Part shown: one piece after another, positions 34,840 to 46,655 of the stretch
How the letters are laid out: the number at the start of each line of letters is the position of its first letter
How positions within the stretch are numbered: position 1 is the stretch's first letter
Assembly: GCF_018446385.1 (NCBI RefSeq)
Contig: NC_055996.1
Coordinates: 124,779,750 to 124,843,749, forward strand
From: Zingiber officinale
Lineage: Eukaryota; Streptophyta; Magnoliopsida; Zingiberales; Zingiberaceae
Direction of reading: 5' to 3'
Length of the DNA stretch: 64,000 bases
Translations under genes and position numbers: made by a program
Notes under the pieces: model-generated
Told to the model about the DNA's origin: nothing
What the model saw: only the letters and a program-made list of their open reading frames with translations
Databases searched by the model: none

Positions 34840-36778
34840 CAATTTAATAAAATGACTAATTGAATTGAATATTTCTAGCTACTAGCCTTGCCTAGAATTT
34901 GGTGGGGTAATAGGATTCAATTTAACTAATTCCTAATAATTGGCACAAACGTGACTTAATAATGCCGATGACAATGTTGATGGCATAAAACATTTTTTAT
35001 AGAACTCAAGCAATGCTCTCTAAATTCTGAAACGAAGCTTTGGTCGGTAATTAATCTACTTTGCTTGTTTAGAGTTGATACCCAATTTTTGGAAGAAAAA
35101 ATAATCTAGAATTCTTTGGGCTGGATATGAGCCCTTGTGAATAGTGTCTTATTCACTAGATTTGTTTCAAATCGGAAAGGGATTTTTCTAATTCTTTCCT
35201 TGTCTCCTATTATTTTCATCAAAGAAAATAAAGAAAAAGAGAAGCTGAGGAAATTCTTCCATGACTTTGTTTTATGTACAATTAGTTGCTGATTACTACT
35301 GACCGTTACGTGTGCATGTATAATTAGTTATCTCAAAGCATGGTTTTCTTTTGATGTTTGCAGTAAAAACTGCAGGTGCACAACCGGAAAGCTAGTATCA
35401 AGCGTGCAATCACAACTATGAATTCAAACAACGTCGACTTGCATTTATCTTCTCTGTGTGCCTGCTATGCGCTAGGTTTACTGAACAATATTGATGTAAG
35501 CATCAGCTCTTCTGAATTCAGTACTTTTCGCAACATCAATTTGACAAAATATTCCTTCATTTAAGCTTAACATATATTTTTACAGTCCACACAAATGTCG
35601 AATCTTGTTTTTCCATGAATTGCATGAGCATGCAGTATTTGATTTCATAGACTTCATCGACACCCAGTTATTCAAGCAATATCTAATTTCATCAACTCCA
35701 TTGCAGAAGCCATTACATTCTAGAGGAGAATGCAAACATGTTAATACACTTTGTCACAGCCACTTAAATTGATACGAATTGTAGGGAGTGTGCACTTTTT
35801 ATAGTTTATGATATTATTATAGAAGACATTGATATTATCCTAGAGATGTGTGATGATTTTGATGAGCCTTTTAAGAGACAAATGATCCTTTTGAATTGAA
35901 CTCTACTAGTCCTAAGGTGGGAGATCGGAATCCATTGTGTTGGCCGGTAGCAAATCACTTCGTTAGCATTGCCTCCTGCAACCCTACAAGAAAATTTCTT
36001 TTAGGAAAAAAATTTCCTTTTAAATTGACCGATTCAATCGGACCAATCATGCTAGGATTCTTGGTCAAGTTGGTCAGGTTGGTCTGATTAGGGCAAGTCA
36101 ATAAGTGTAGGCTAGTCAGTCAGACCTAGCTAGACAATCGACATAGTGGACCAAACAATCAAAACTGAGCCAGTCAGTTAAAGTTGGTTGGGCAAGTCAG
36201 CTAATCCAAGTCAGCAACATCACCATTGTTTTCAAAGTTCAATCTTTCATTATCCTGGTGATGAACTCAACCAATTCGACTAAACCTTTAAATAACTCTG
36301 CCAATTGACATCCACTTCATCCCTTCCATGAGACTTTGACCGAGTTGGGAACCCCATTTGGCCGATCCTAAGCTCAATCAAAACTCCACTTAACCTATAT
36401 TTCTTTGCCCACGTTTTCAGATTGAAGTTAGAGTCTCTTCTCAATAACCGGCAGGTTTGGTGTAATCTTAGGCACATGCAGTGAGAGGTTTATAGCATAC
36501 AATATATATTATAAATCTCTCAATATAAACTCCTCCCCCATTACATAGATGGGGTTTATAGTTTCTTTTTATAAATCTGTATCAAAATCTTGGGACCAGG
36601 TTTATAAAAAAAATAATGGAGAGAGGATAGAGAGAGAATTTTAAAAGAAGTGAAGTTTTTAAAAGAGAGAGATTTTATAATAATAGAAAGTGATTTTTAA
36701 AAGAAGTAAGGTTTTTAATTTTTGATGTGATAATGATGTGGCAGAGCATAAACCTCAGAGGTTTACGACTACGGCTGC
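34840..36778. other. Intergenic stretch between the SINE and the LARD element
   Basis: Mostly AT-rich. One exon-like block is listed separately (35376-35495). 36010-36230 has repeated GGTCAAGTTGGTCAGG / GGACCAATC words resembling SIRE-like LTR text and may be an LTR fragment. Nothing else is recognisable. Confidence 0.4.
35376..35495 (+). pseudogene. Exon-like fragment, unrecognised
   Basis: A pyrimidine-rich tract with TTTGCAG (35357-35363) and a second TGCAG (35371-35375) precede an open 40-codon block reading VHNRKASIKRAITTMNSNN and continuing to GLLNNID, closed by the good donor GATGTAAGC at 35496. Balanced codons and both splice signals suggest an internal exon of some gene, but no partner exons are seen nearby and I do not recognise the protein. 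It may be a captured or relict exon. Confidence 0.3.
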
Positions 36779-38011
36779 TGATCCTGTCGGGAAGCTGAGA
36801 AGACGGACATGCCGATGTGTCGTGTCTGGAAGGTTGACCGCATCCCCATGACCCGGTGACAAGCTGTCTTCGGTGTTGACCAAGTCATCCGAAGCCTCCT
36901 GGTCAACAGTACCGGTAGCCAGCAACCAGGTTGTCCCGATCTCTAGTACCCCGGTGCTCGACGCGGGTCCCACGGATATATAAGTAGCCGCATAAAATAG
37001 AGCAATAAAATAAGTGACGAGTATGAGAACATACCCTGGCCCCCGGGGGGGGGGGGGGCACCCTCGGATAGGTGGGTGAGCTGATCGGGATACTGACCGA
37101 GTCGTCGCGGCTCTGAATAGTAGATAAATGTCCGCCCGGTGAGTAGCTGGCTCAGGTGGCTCGGAGCCGGACGCGATATGGATCCGTAGGACGACGCACT
37201 GTCTGACTACAACCTCGGCTCGCAAGCCAGAATACAACAACGCCACGAAGGCCGAACACTCCATCGGCTCGCAGGCCGAGATACAAGAGCGGCACGAAAG
37301 CCGAACACACTCTCGGCTCGCAGGCCGGAATAAAGGCATAGTACGATACCTGAGCTCTCGGACGGCGGCTGCTCGGAGGGTGGCGACGGCTGCCAGGAGG
37401 TATCGGTGGAGGCGGCACCCCGCTGGGGGCGATGTCGGCAATGCTAGAAGTGTCGGCGGCTGTCGCTGGAGGCGTCAGCGGCTGCCGGATGCGTCAGCGG
37501 CGGCATCGACAGACGCTGGAGGCAGCAGTGGCGGTGGGAGACGCCGCCGACCTCTGTAGCTAGAGGCGATCTTTCCCGGTGGCGTCTACGTCAGAGGGGG
37601 GATGAGGTGGCGGCAGCACGACTTGGCCGTGCGTTCCCCTTATGGCGGCAGCCAGCGTGAAGGGGCAGAGGAGGCGACAACCGACGTGAGGAGCAGATGG
37701 TGTCAGCGTGGAGGAGAGGGAACAAAGTAGACGACAATGCTTCTCAGCGGTGTCGACGTGAAGAAAGCCGAAAGAAAGGAGGTAATGGAGAAGAGGAGGG
37801 GATTTGTCGGCCGCAAGCCTCGGAGCCGACGAGGGGCGGGAGAGGAAGCAAAGCTTCTCCCTGGCGGCCGCCCTCTGAACCACGAACCCAGCCCCTCCCA
37901 CGAAGACAACAGTGGCTCCTTTAATGCATCAAACCCTCAACATGTGCAATGACGGAAATGCCCCTATCCTTTCTCCTATTCCCTTTTGAGCCCCTCAACA
38001 TATCCGCATCA
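36779..38011 (-). repeat. 3' LTR of the LARD-like element
   Basis: 1,233 bp, plus-strand TGATCCTGTCGGGAAG...CATATCCGCATCA. It contains a G13 run near 37047 and GCGGC-rich text that yields long but meaningless open frames on both strands (for example 37441-36755). Compared with the 5' LTR it has small insertions (GTAGCCAGCAACC near 36915 and about 50 bp near 37885-37935). Confidence 0.85.
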
Positions 38012-38825
38012 CAAGCCTTCCCTTCAAGTCTAGTCGAAGGAGGTGCAAATCTGACTGACTAGATAGTCTGTCACAAAAGCTGAACCGCTCTCGCACAAGC
38101 TGAAATGCTCTCGATAACAAAATCCCATCGTCGAATCCCTCGCATAATGTTACGCAAGCAATCGCTGTATGGTGTCTCATGAGGGATGGAAACAATGATG
38201 AGCGGACTACGAGAATGTCAAGCATGCGACAAGTAATATGATAGTAGAGACCGAGCGACACGCGGGATAACGAGCAAGCCGAGTGGACGAGCGATGCCGA
38301 GCGTGTGACCACAAAGATGCCGATCAGACGATCGAAAGGATGTCGATCGTGTGGATAGACGTCGAGCGAACGGTGCTGAGCGCGCGACCGCGAGGATGCC
38401 GATCGAAGGATCAGGAGAACAGGAATCGAGCCATCAAGAAATGTCGACTGGATGACTGTAAAATGCGACTGGGCGACCTAGGGAGCGTCGAGCGCGCGAC
38501 CTAGTTCAAGCGTATGGCCGATCAGACGGCCAAGTGATACCAGTCGGACTACTACGAGAGTGCTGACTGAGCAGCCCAGAGAATGCCAAACGGACGATCG
38601 CAAAATGTTGATCCGTCAATTGAATAATACCGAGTGAGATAATGTTGCCTGGGAGATGATCACGGGAGAACGAAAAGTACGGAGTTGGCGTTCCGAGTGG
38701 GTGCGAGGCTCATGCAATCGAAAGGCCTAGAGCCCGCGAGATACCCCGATCGGTGAACAATGAAGATACCCTAGCCCAAGATCATTGGCGATGGCTTAAT
38801 AAACTGGTTCGTGCCCAGTGGAGGC

Positions 38826-38920
38826 TATTCGACCCCGAACGGGGGAGATATAAGCCGGTCACTCAACCCCGAACGGGGGAGATACACGCTCTGATAAGCT
38901 CAACCCCGAACGGGGGAAAA
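38826..38920. repeat. Triple CGACCCCGAACGGGGGAGA repeat in the LARD interior
   Basis: Three copies of (T/C)(C/A)ACCCCGAACGGGGGA occur within 95 bp, each able to fold on itself (CCCCGAACGGGG). They lie just before the 64-bp array. Confidence 0.75.
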
Positions 38921-38949
38921 AGGACATCCGAGAAATTGGTCTATGAAGT

Positions 38950-39662
38950 GGTCTTCAAGCCGGGGTTTTTATAGTCGCTGGTCCGACTCTGGGGTTTAAC
39001 GTCGCCGCTCGACGGTCTTCAAGCCGGGGTTTTTATAGTCGTCGGTTCGACTCTAGAGTTTAACGTCGTCGCTCGACGGTTTTCAAGCCGGGATTTTTAT
39101 AGTCGCCGGTTCGACTCTAGAGTTTAACGTCGTCGCTCGACGGTCTTTAAGCCGGGGTTTTTATAGTTGCCAGTTCGACTCTAGAGTTTAACGTCGTCGC
39201 TCGATGGTTTTCAAGCCGGGGTTTTTATAGTCGCTGGTTCGACTCTAGAGTTTAACGTCGCCGCTCGACGGTCTTCAAGCCGGGGTTTTTATAGTCGCAG
39301 GTTCGACTCTAGAGTTTAACGTCGCCGCTCGACGGTCTTCAAGCCGGGGTTTTTATAGTCGCCGGCTCGACTCTAGAGTTTAACGTCGCCGCTCGACGGT
39401 CTTCAAGCTGGGGTTTTTATAGTCGCCGGTTCGACTCTAGAATTTAATGTCGCCGCTCGACGGTCTTCAAGCCGGGGTTTTTGTAGTCGTCGGTTCAACT
39501 CTAAAGTTTAACGTCGTCGCTCGACGGTCTTAAAGTCGGGGTTTTTATAGTCGCCGGTTCGACTCTAGAGTTTAACGTCGCCGCTCGACGGTCTTCAAGC
39601 CGGGGTTTTTATAGTCGCCGGTTCGACTTTAGAGTTTAACGTCGCCGTTTGACGGTCTTCAA
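38950..39662. repeat. 64-bp minisatellite, about 11 copies
   Basis: A unit of about 64 bp, including TTCAAGCCGGGGTTTTTATAG, GGTTCGACTCTAGAGTTTAA and CGTCGCCGCTCGACGG, is repeated head to tail about 11 times with few changes. It forms the core of the LARD interior. It lacks spacers between repeats and is not a CRISPR. Confidence 0.95.
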
Positions 39663-39678
39663 GCATAACTCAAACCCG

Positions 39679-39957
39679 GCCAATCAGCACGGGGTCTTCG
39701 GCATCGAGCCCATGGTTCGGATAATATACGCCCGACCGATCGACACGGGGTCTTCGGCATCGAGCTCGTGACTCGGATAATATACGCCCGGCCGATCGGC
39801 ACGGGATCTTCGGCATCGAGCCAGTGACTCGGATAATATATGTCCGGCCGATCGGCACGGGGTCTTCGGCATCGAGCCCGGACTTAGGTCTTCGGCATCG
39901 AGCCCGTGGCTCGGATAATATACATCCGGCCGATCGGCACGGGATCTTCGGCATCAA
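39679..39957. repeat. 56-bp minisatellite, about 5 copies
   Basis: A unit of about 56 bp containing GATCGGCACGGGGTCTTCGG, CATCGAGCCCGTG and CTCGGATAATATACGCCCGG is repeated about five times, one copy truncated near 39885. It follows directly on the 64-bp array and shares only short GTCTTC words with it. Confidence 0.9.
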
Positions 39958-40189
39958 GCAGCTATGATAAATTTTATGACCGAAAGAGAATATAACTGAA
40001 AAACTGACCTACCGACCAGCAGAGAATCTGACTCAATTTCTCGACTCCCGAATACCCGTGGAGTGAGGAGGATACGATATACTCGTCAAAACTTCTCAAG
40101 GCCATGAGGATGGCGGAACTTTCCGAGTCGTCCATCTTCACGTTCCAGACCCGGTACGTTTCCACAGACGGCGTCAATTTTATCCTGTC

Positions 40190-41370
40190 GGGAAGCTGAG
40201 AAGACGGACCTGCTGGTGTGTCATGTCTGGAAGGTTGACCGCATCCCCATGACCCGGTGACGAGTTGTTTTCGGTGTTGACCAAGTCATCCGAAGCCTCC
40301 TGGTCAACAGTACCTATACCATCAGGTTGCCCCGGTCTCTAGTACCTCGGTGCTTGAGGCGGGTCCTACGGATATATAAGTAGCCGCATAAAATAGAGCA
40401 ATAAAATAAGTGACGAGTATGAGAACGTACCCTGGCCCCGGGGGGCGTCCTCGGATAGGTGGGTGAGCTGATCGGGATATTGATCGAGTTGTCGCGGCCC
40501 TGAATAGTAGATAAATGTCGCCCGGTGAGTAGCTGGCTCCGGTGGCTCGGAGCCGGACGCGATATGGATCCGTAGGACGATGCACTGTCCGATTACAACC
40601 TCGGCTCGCAAGCCTGAATACAACAACGACACGAAGGCCGAACACTCCATCGGCTCGTAGGTCGGGATACAAGAGCGGCACGAAGGTCGAACACACTCTC
40701 GGCTCGCAAGCCGGAATAAAGGCATAGTACGATACCTGAGCCCTCGGACAGCGGCTGCTCGGAGGGTGGCGACGGTTGCCAGGAGGTATCGGTGGAGGCG
40801 GCACCCGCTAGGGACGATGTCGACAATGCTAGAAGTGTCGGCGGCTGTCGCCGGAGGCGTCAGCGGCTGCCGGATGCGTCAGCGGCGGCATCGACATACG
40901 CTGGAGGCAGCAGTGGCGGCGGGAGACGTCGCCGACCGCTGTAGCTAGAGGCGATCTTTCCCGGTGGCGTCTGCGTTAGCGGGGGGATGAGGTGGTGGCA
41001 GCGTGACTTGGCCGTGCGTTCCCCTTGTGGCGGCAGCCAGCGCGAAGGGGCAGAGGAGGCGACAACCGACGTGAGGAGCAGATGGTGTCAGCGTGGAGGA
41101 GAGGGAACGGAGTAGACAACAATGCTTCTTGGTGGTGTTGACGTGAAGAAAGCCGAAAGAAAGGAGGTAATGGAGAAGAGGAGGGGATCTGTCGGCCGTA
41201 GGCCTCGGAGCCGACGAGGGGCGGGAGAGGAAGCAAAGCTTCTCCCTGGCGGCCGCCCTCCGAACCACAAACCCAGGCCCGCCCCCATCAGACCCTCAAC
41301 ATGTACAATGACGGGAATGCCTCTCTCCTTTCTCCTATTTCCTTTTGAGCCCCTCAACATATCCGCATCA
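40190..41370 (-). repeat. 5' LTR of the LARD-like element
   Basis: 1,181 bp, plus-strand TTATCCTGTCGGGAAG...CATATCCGCATCA. Highly similar to the other LTR by eye, with scattered substitutions. The first two bases (TT for TG) look mutated. The primer-binding region follows at 40174-40189. Confidence 0.85.
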
Positions 41371-42473
41371 GATGCCCTTATGTAAAAAATACTTCAAAAA
41401 CATATGACGACTAGTCCCTGTTTAATTCAGTTTCAGTTAGAAGTGACAGACATTATTGTTTTTTTTTTTAATTTATTTTTTATCTTTTATTGTTAATCTG
41501 TGATAGGATTAAAAATAATAATAATAATTTTGACAGTTCAATTCCTTTGAATTGTGTGCTGTCGTCGTTGTGGTAGAGAGAAGGATTATGGAACAACATC
41601 TTGGCTGCTCTGCTTCTGAAATCGACAAGAGAGAGCACTAAACAGAGAATAGGGAGGGAGAAGAGAAGAGAAGAAAAATAAGACAGAAGAGGGCTCGAAA
41701 TATATAACAGGTAAAAAAAAAAAAAAAAACTTTCTTTTGATTGATATTTTTTCTTGCCTAAAAATTCAAAGAGTATTTTTTTTTATTAATTATCAAAATG
41801 ACGTCAAGCAGATCCTCTAGTTTGTATTTAGTGGATCAGGATCTTGATCCACTACAGTGATATATGAAATTTAATGAACTCTCACTTACTAAATAAGTAG
41901 GAGCTATTGAATCCATTGATCATTATCTCTGATTCAAAAATGGATCAGGGCAGATGGGACGAGGATTCCACCTAAATGGCGCCTTATTCATTCTATTTTA
42001 GTTTCTAAACATACTTTTATTTTTTGATATTATTATACATAACGCCTTATTTCTCAGGATTTTATTTTAGTTCCTAAACATATTTTTATTTTTGAGATTA
42101 TTGTACAAAATATGGGATCATAACTACTATTGTAACTCCGTAGTTATAAAAGTTACAATCTGCTATAATTATGTAATATTTATGATTTTATAGTTATTAT
42201 AATTTTATCAGTGTTAAGTTAATGTCTATATTACAGTAATTATGAATTATAGCTGTTATAATATAATAGAAATGATGAAAAATAAAGTGTCAGATGGATT
42301 TATTATAATATAATAAAGTCTATTTTTGTTAATTATCAGAATTAAAATGTGCATGTTACCGAAGTTATCTATCGTAATTATTATAATTTTATAGTTGTTA
42401 TAATAACATTGAATACAAATATTTTTTTTTTAAAAAATGAGTTATAATAGATGGAATGGTGTTTTAATCCTAA
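41371..42473. other. Intergenic AT-rich stretch
   Basis: No gene or clear element end. It contains repeated GTAATTATGATTATA-like words (42120-42410) and a near-duplicate pair ACGCCTTATT...TTTTAGTT(C/T)CTAAACATA at about 41980 and 42043. A poly-A run is at 41711. Confidence 0.4.
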
Positions 42474-43437
42474 GGGTGCGTTTGATTGAGGGTTATTTTG
42501 GATAATCTTGGTTATTCATCCAACGTTAACAACAAAAATCCTGTTTGGTTTAGATAATTGATGATTCCTGAGTAATGTTTCATGCCCGACACGTCAGCAA
42601 AAGGGGCATGCACCCACGAATCGGAAAACTTCGAAAAACTAAGGTTTTTCTTGATCCCGGGATTAATGAATTTTTTTTATCTAAAATATCATCGGATAAG
42701 AAAAAAATATGACAAAAAAGAAAAACATAAAGAAAAAAAAATCAAAAAATATAAAAAAAATAAAATTTTAAAAAAAACCATAAAAAATAATAAAAAAAAT
42801 AAAAGATTGTAAAAAAAACTTAAAAATAGAAAAACATTAAAAAATGAGAAAAAAAATAAAAAATAAAAAACATTAAAATAAAAATAAAAAATGTAAAAAA
42901 ATTAAAAAGTAAAAAATAATTAAAAAACGTTAAAAAACATAAAAATAAAAAATAGAAAAAATGTAAAAAAAAACATAAAAATAAAAAAAACAATAAAATT
43001 TAAAATTAAAAAAATTTAAAAGCTTAAAAAATTTAAAAAGTGTACAAAAAAATTAAAATTAAAAAAAACAAAAAAGCGTAAAAAAAAATAAAAAAATTTT
43101 AAAATAAAAAAAAGTAAAAAAACCTTAAAAAAATAAAAAAATGAAAAAAATAAAAAACATAAAAAAAATGAAAAATATATATAAATAAAGAAAAATGTGA
43201 AAAAGAAAAAGTAAAAAAACGTAGAGTTAAGTATAGTTGGTTTTGTAACTGAGGGTAATATAGTAAAATATTAAACTAGGTTATTCATTAAAGCCTTCAA
43301 ACAAATAAATTTTTGTTGCATTACCTAAATTGAACCAAACAACATTTGGTTATGTTATATTCTCCATCTTGGTTATATGATTACCTGATAATCACATAAC
43401 CAAGGTTATATATGATAACTTGAACTAAACGTACCCT
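42474..43437. mobile_element. PIF/Harbinger MITE c
   Basis: Ends GGGTGCGTTTGATTGAGGG (42474) and, inverted, GGGTACGTTTAGTTCAAG (43437) are flanked by TAA (42471-42473) and TGA (43438-43440). The interior is A-rich with AAAAAATAAAAAAC-like runs. The CACGTCAGCAAAAGGGGCATG box near 42590 is shared with MITE a in the opposite orientation. Confidence 0.75.
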
Positions 43438-44385
43438 GAAAAAGAAATACCCTTTTAACTTATTCCAATAAAAAAACTCTTTAAATATTTGTTTTAATCC
43501 ATCCTTCTCCCCCATTCTTTTATTTTACTTTTTTTTTTTTAATGTTTTTGAATACCGTTAGGGAATCCTAACAAATGTCATATATTCTCTCATTCGGTGG
43601 ATTTCATCTTTGTTTTTTTTTCTGTAATTTTTTTTCCCAATAGAGTTATCGGCGTAAATGGTGATCCGTCAACGGTCACCCCTTAGGGCCTCCGTTAATT
43701 TATCCTAGGACTAATATAGAGGAGTATTTACTTGAATATACATTTTATACGGAGGAGATCAAACTTATAATAATAGCATCTACGTCAAATATCCTATTAA
43801 AAAATTTTACCCTAAATTTTAAATAGAGTAATTAAAAAATCTTTACAACAGCTACTCTATCTATTCCTTAAATTATATATTTATGAACAATACTTCTTTA
43901 AATTTAAAGAATTGATTTCGTTCCCTAAACATTATAAAGGAGAGAGAAGAAATACGGAAGCTGATATATGATATATTGAAAAATAGATATTCAAATTTAA
44001 TAAAATAATTTTTTTACCCTAAATTATATATTTTGGATAGAAAAACTGGTATGAATACTCTAAAATATTTTATACATTGAAAATTAATTCTAAAATATAT
44101 TAGAGTAACTATCTAAGTAAATATCAACCGTCAATGAGCTAAATGAAGGGATTATCCATGAGTTCTTGTCGAAACTCGACGCGTTCGAAGATGTCTTCCT
44201 TTCTATCTTAGCTACCTATACAACTAAAGAATGTTGAACTTCTTGGTTGCCTGTCGCGAGCGCTTCTCGATTTATCCTGGTAATCGATGAAAAAATTCAT
44301 GGGGTCGAACCAGTCACCTCAAGATTAATTAACGAGAGTAATTGAGTTTATCAATTTTTTTAAATGAAAAGATTTTCACACCGAG
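43438..44385. other. Intergenic stretch with possible SINE-body fragment
   Basis: AT-rich and without open frames of note. At about 44225-44290 the phrase GTTGAACTTCTTGG...CGCTTCTCGATTTATCC resembles the body of the SINE at 44390-44560 and is probably a degraded second copy, with a second phrase GGGGTCGAACC at about 44302. Confidence 0.35.
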
Positions 44386-44389
44386 GGCT

Positions 44390-44560
44390 ATGGTGCAGCA
44401 CGAGGTATCTAGGTTGTCATCCAGACAACCACGGTTCAATCCCCAGTTATGATGAATTTATAGAAAATTTTCCTCTAAACGGGACGTACAATCAAAAGAT
44501 GCTGGACTTTTAAGACGTTTGTCATGAGTACTTTTCGATTTATCCAGACGATCAATTTCT
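44390..44560 (+). mobile_element. Probable tRNA-derived SINE
   Basis: GGCTATGGTGCAGCACGAGG (A-box-like) is followed 30 bp later by ACGGTTCAATCCCCAG, a good B box, and then a body with TCCTCTAAACGGG and GTACTTTTCGATTTATCC. No clear duplication was found, so the ends are approximate. Confidence 0.45.
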
Positions 44561-46655
44561 CCTTAATGGATAGTAAATTTCTCCTTAATAGGCCGTAGGC
44601 CTAAGAATACTATCTGTCAGATAAATAAAAAATTTAGGTGGGACCAAATCGATTATTCAAATTTTTCAGTGAGATCATTGGTTGGTGCATTGATTTTACT
44701 TATGTGATTATTGTGCGTCCATAGTTGTTTTCTATTGCCGATCACCAGCATCAATAACCCCATTTTCAAAGTAATCTTTAATGAGAATTCGAAATAACCT
44801 AAGCAAATGCAATAATACTGTTACATTCTTAACACTAATCTCACTCGTTCTTTGAGATCACAGGCTTTCAGATAGTAAGGTAAACAAATAAACCAAGTTG
44901 CATAATAAATCACTTATAATGCATATGCTTGTGTTCTCCAGACTAGAAGGTATAGTCAACCTGAGCAAGAGTAGCATGCTACTTTGGTTCGAATGAAGAG
45001 TAATGGATGAACCATTGCAATTCTAAAGTGATTCAAAAATTAATACCACAGGACTCCATCCAGATTAAATCTATATGAGATTACAATGACTAGCATGCAG
45101 CAAAAAAAAAAAAAAAAAAAAATAATAATAATAATAATAAATCAGATAACACTGAACTATTAATAATGATAATAGTATAATAACTAGTAATTTACCATTA
45201 CAATCTTGCAGAGGTTCCTCAAAGTGAAGACAGAAAGCCCCAGAAGGCAATTTCTTTCAAAAAAAAAAAGAAAAATAAATAAATTTGTTACTTTAGCGGT
45301 TTTTCCTAATGCCGACCCTACGAATATGAAGACAATTTCTTTCAAACTTGAACAAGAAATGCAGAATTAGAATCCTTTAAGTCAGTCTTTTTCAACACAA
45401 GTTGAACACTGGTTAATCCATTTCCTTCTTTTCTGTCTGAAGAACAATACAACATGGATAGAGATTCCTCCCTGCTGTATTGTTTAAAGTCAGCTGCAAG
45501 TTCAACCTTCTGTAGAAACATAGAAGAGTTTGTGCAACATGGATTCTTGCAGCATGAGTCGAGAGGTCGAGGGTCTGCGGCAGCAAATGCGATAACATCA
45601 ATATCTGTTCGTGCTAAACACCTGAGACCACTATGTCATAGCTGGGCCCGTATTCACCGTGATTTACTCCCTCTCATACTTGTGGGGCCGGGTTGAGGGG
45701 GCCGTTGGGTTGGCGGTTCCAACCTTTTGCAGCATAGAAGAGTTTGTGCAAGGCCTCACAACATCTTGTCATATCACAGAGATTCTGCAATCCGGCATTC
45801 TCATAAAAGATCATGAAACTCTGCATAAACATGGTAAAATGTATGGTTTCCAGAAAACTGTGAACTTTGAAATCAAAAAAAGTTTCACCTGAGAAGAATA
45901 TCACCCGGTGGATTATAGAACAGAATCTGAAAATAGTGCATCTCCCCCGACTTGACAAATAGAAAGAAATAATTAATAACAGATATACTAACCGTGAAGA
46001 ACACATATAAGTGAGGTTTCCTGATAATGTGTCTCCATTGATTTACTAAGGCTATAATGGACCAGAAACCTCAATACAATGCAAAGAATGATAAAGCAAT
46101 GAGTAACTTGTAAATGGACCTAAGTATTTAGAACTTATTGTGCAGGAAGTTGCAGTTTAGTTTAACACCAACTGGGCATTGTAAAAGGAATAGTTGTATA
46201 GTTCTTTAACTACAATAACAAAACCTTATGCCAACTATTCAAAGTATTTGGAACTGTATCATCCAACAGTCTTACATTTTGGGAGAAACTGAAGTCGTTA
46301 TAGGTTACATATCCAAAATTGCCAATTCAAGGATAACAGTAATAATTGGAACCAATGACTCTGTCCTTAGACTACAGTAGATAGGTAGTAAAGACATATA
46401 AGTAGCCATAAACATTACAATGCACAGTTAAATTCTATCAAAACCTCATCTACACGTGCTAGCCTACTAGAAATGTTGATGAGGTGTCGCATTGAATGAA
46501 TGGGGAAAAATAGCAATCTGATACCATGATTATCAAATTAAGATTAAAAAAATATACAACCAACTAAGAATAAACGTCCACTGGATTTATCTAAGCACAC
46601 AACCCAACAAAGAGGCGAAAAAGCAGAACTAGCCTAAACAACAAGCCTAGATGAC
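44561..46655. other. Downstream flank of the RING gene
   Basis: I recognise no gene. A 38-bp phrase ending ATAGAAGAGTTTGTGCAA occurs twice (about 45495-45533 and 45717-45753). On the minus strand the second copy ends a short open stretch with ENAGLQNLCDM and EALHKLFYA, which may be a relict exon. The last several hundred bases probably hold the RING gene 3' UTR. Confidence 0.35.
45095..45141. repeat. (A)n(AAT)n simple repeat
   Basis: About 23 A followed by about six AAT units, a microsatellite likely seeded by a retroelement tail. Confidence 0.9.

Larger units (their letters stand above)
36779..41370 (-). mobile_element. Non-coding gypsy-type LTR retrotransposon (LARD-like), two LTRs
   Basis: Long direct repeats lie at 36779-38011 and 40190-41370. 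Flanks GCTGC (36774-36778) and GATGC (41371-41375) give a 5-bp duplication with one mismatch. Next to the right LTR the minus strand reads AATTGACGCCGTCTGT, close to the TTGGCGCCGTCTGTGG phrase after many plant gypsy 5' LTRs, so the element reads on the minus strand. A purine tract GAAGGGAAGGCTTG abuts the other LTR. The 2.2 kb between LTRs has no gag or pol and is dominated by tandem repeats. It would need proteins from an autonomous relative. Confidence 0.85.

Noticed and set aside
36755..37441. 228-codon minus-strand open frame and several overlapping frames of 60-113 codons to 37952
   Set aside because: They lie in the LARD LTR, recur in broken form in the other LTR (40322-41385), and overlap on both strands as expected for GC-rich non-coding DNA.
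38950..39957. Regular repeat arrays that might suggest a CRISPR
   Set aside because: Units are head to tail without unique spacers, in plant nuclear DNA inside an LTR retroelement.
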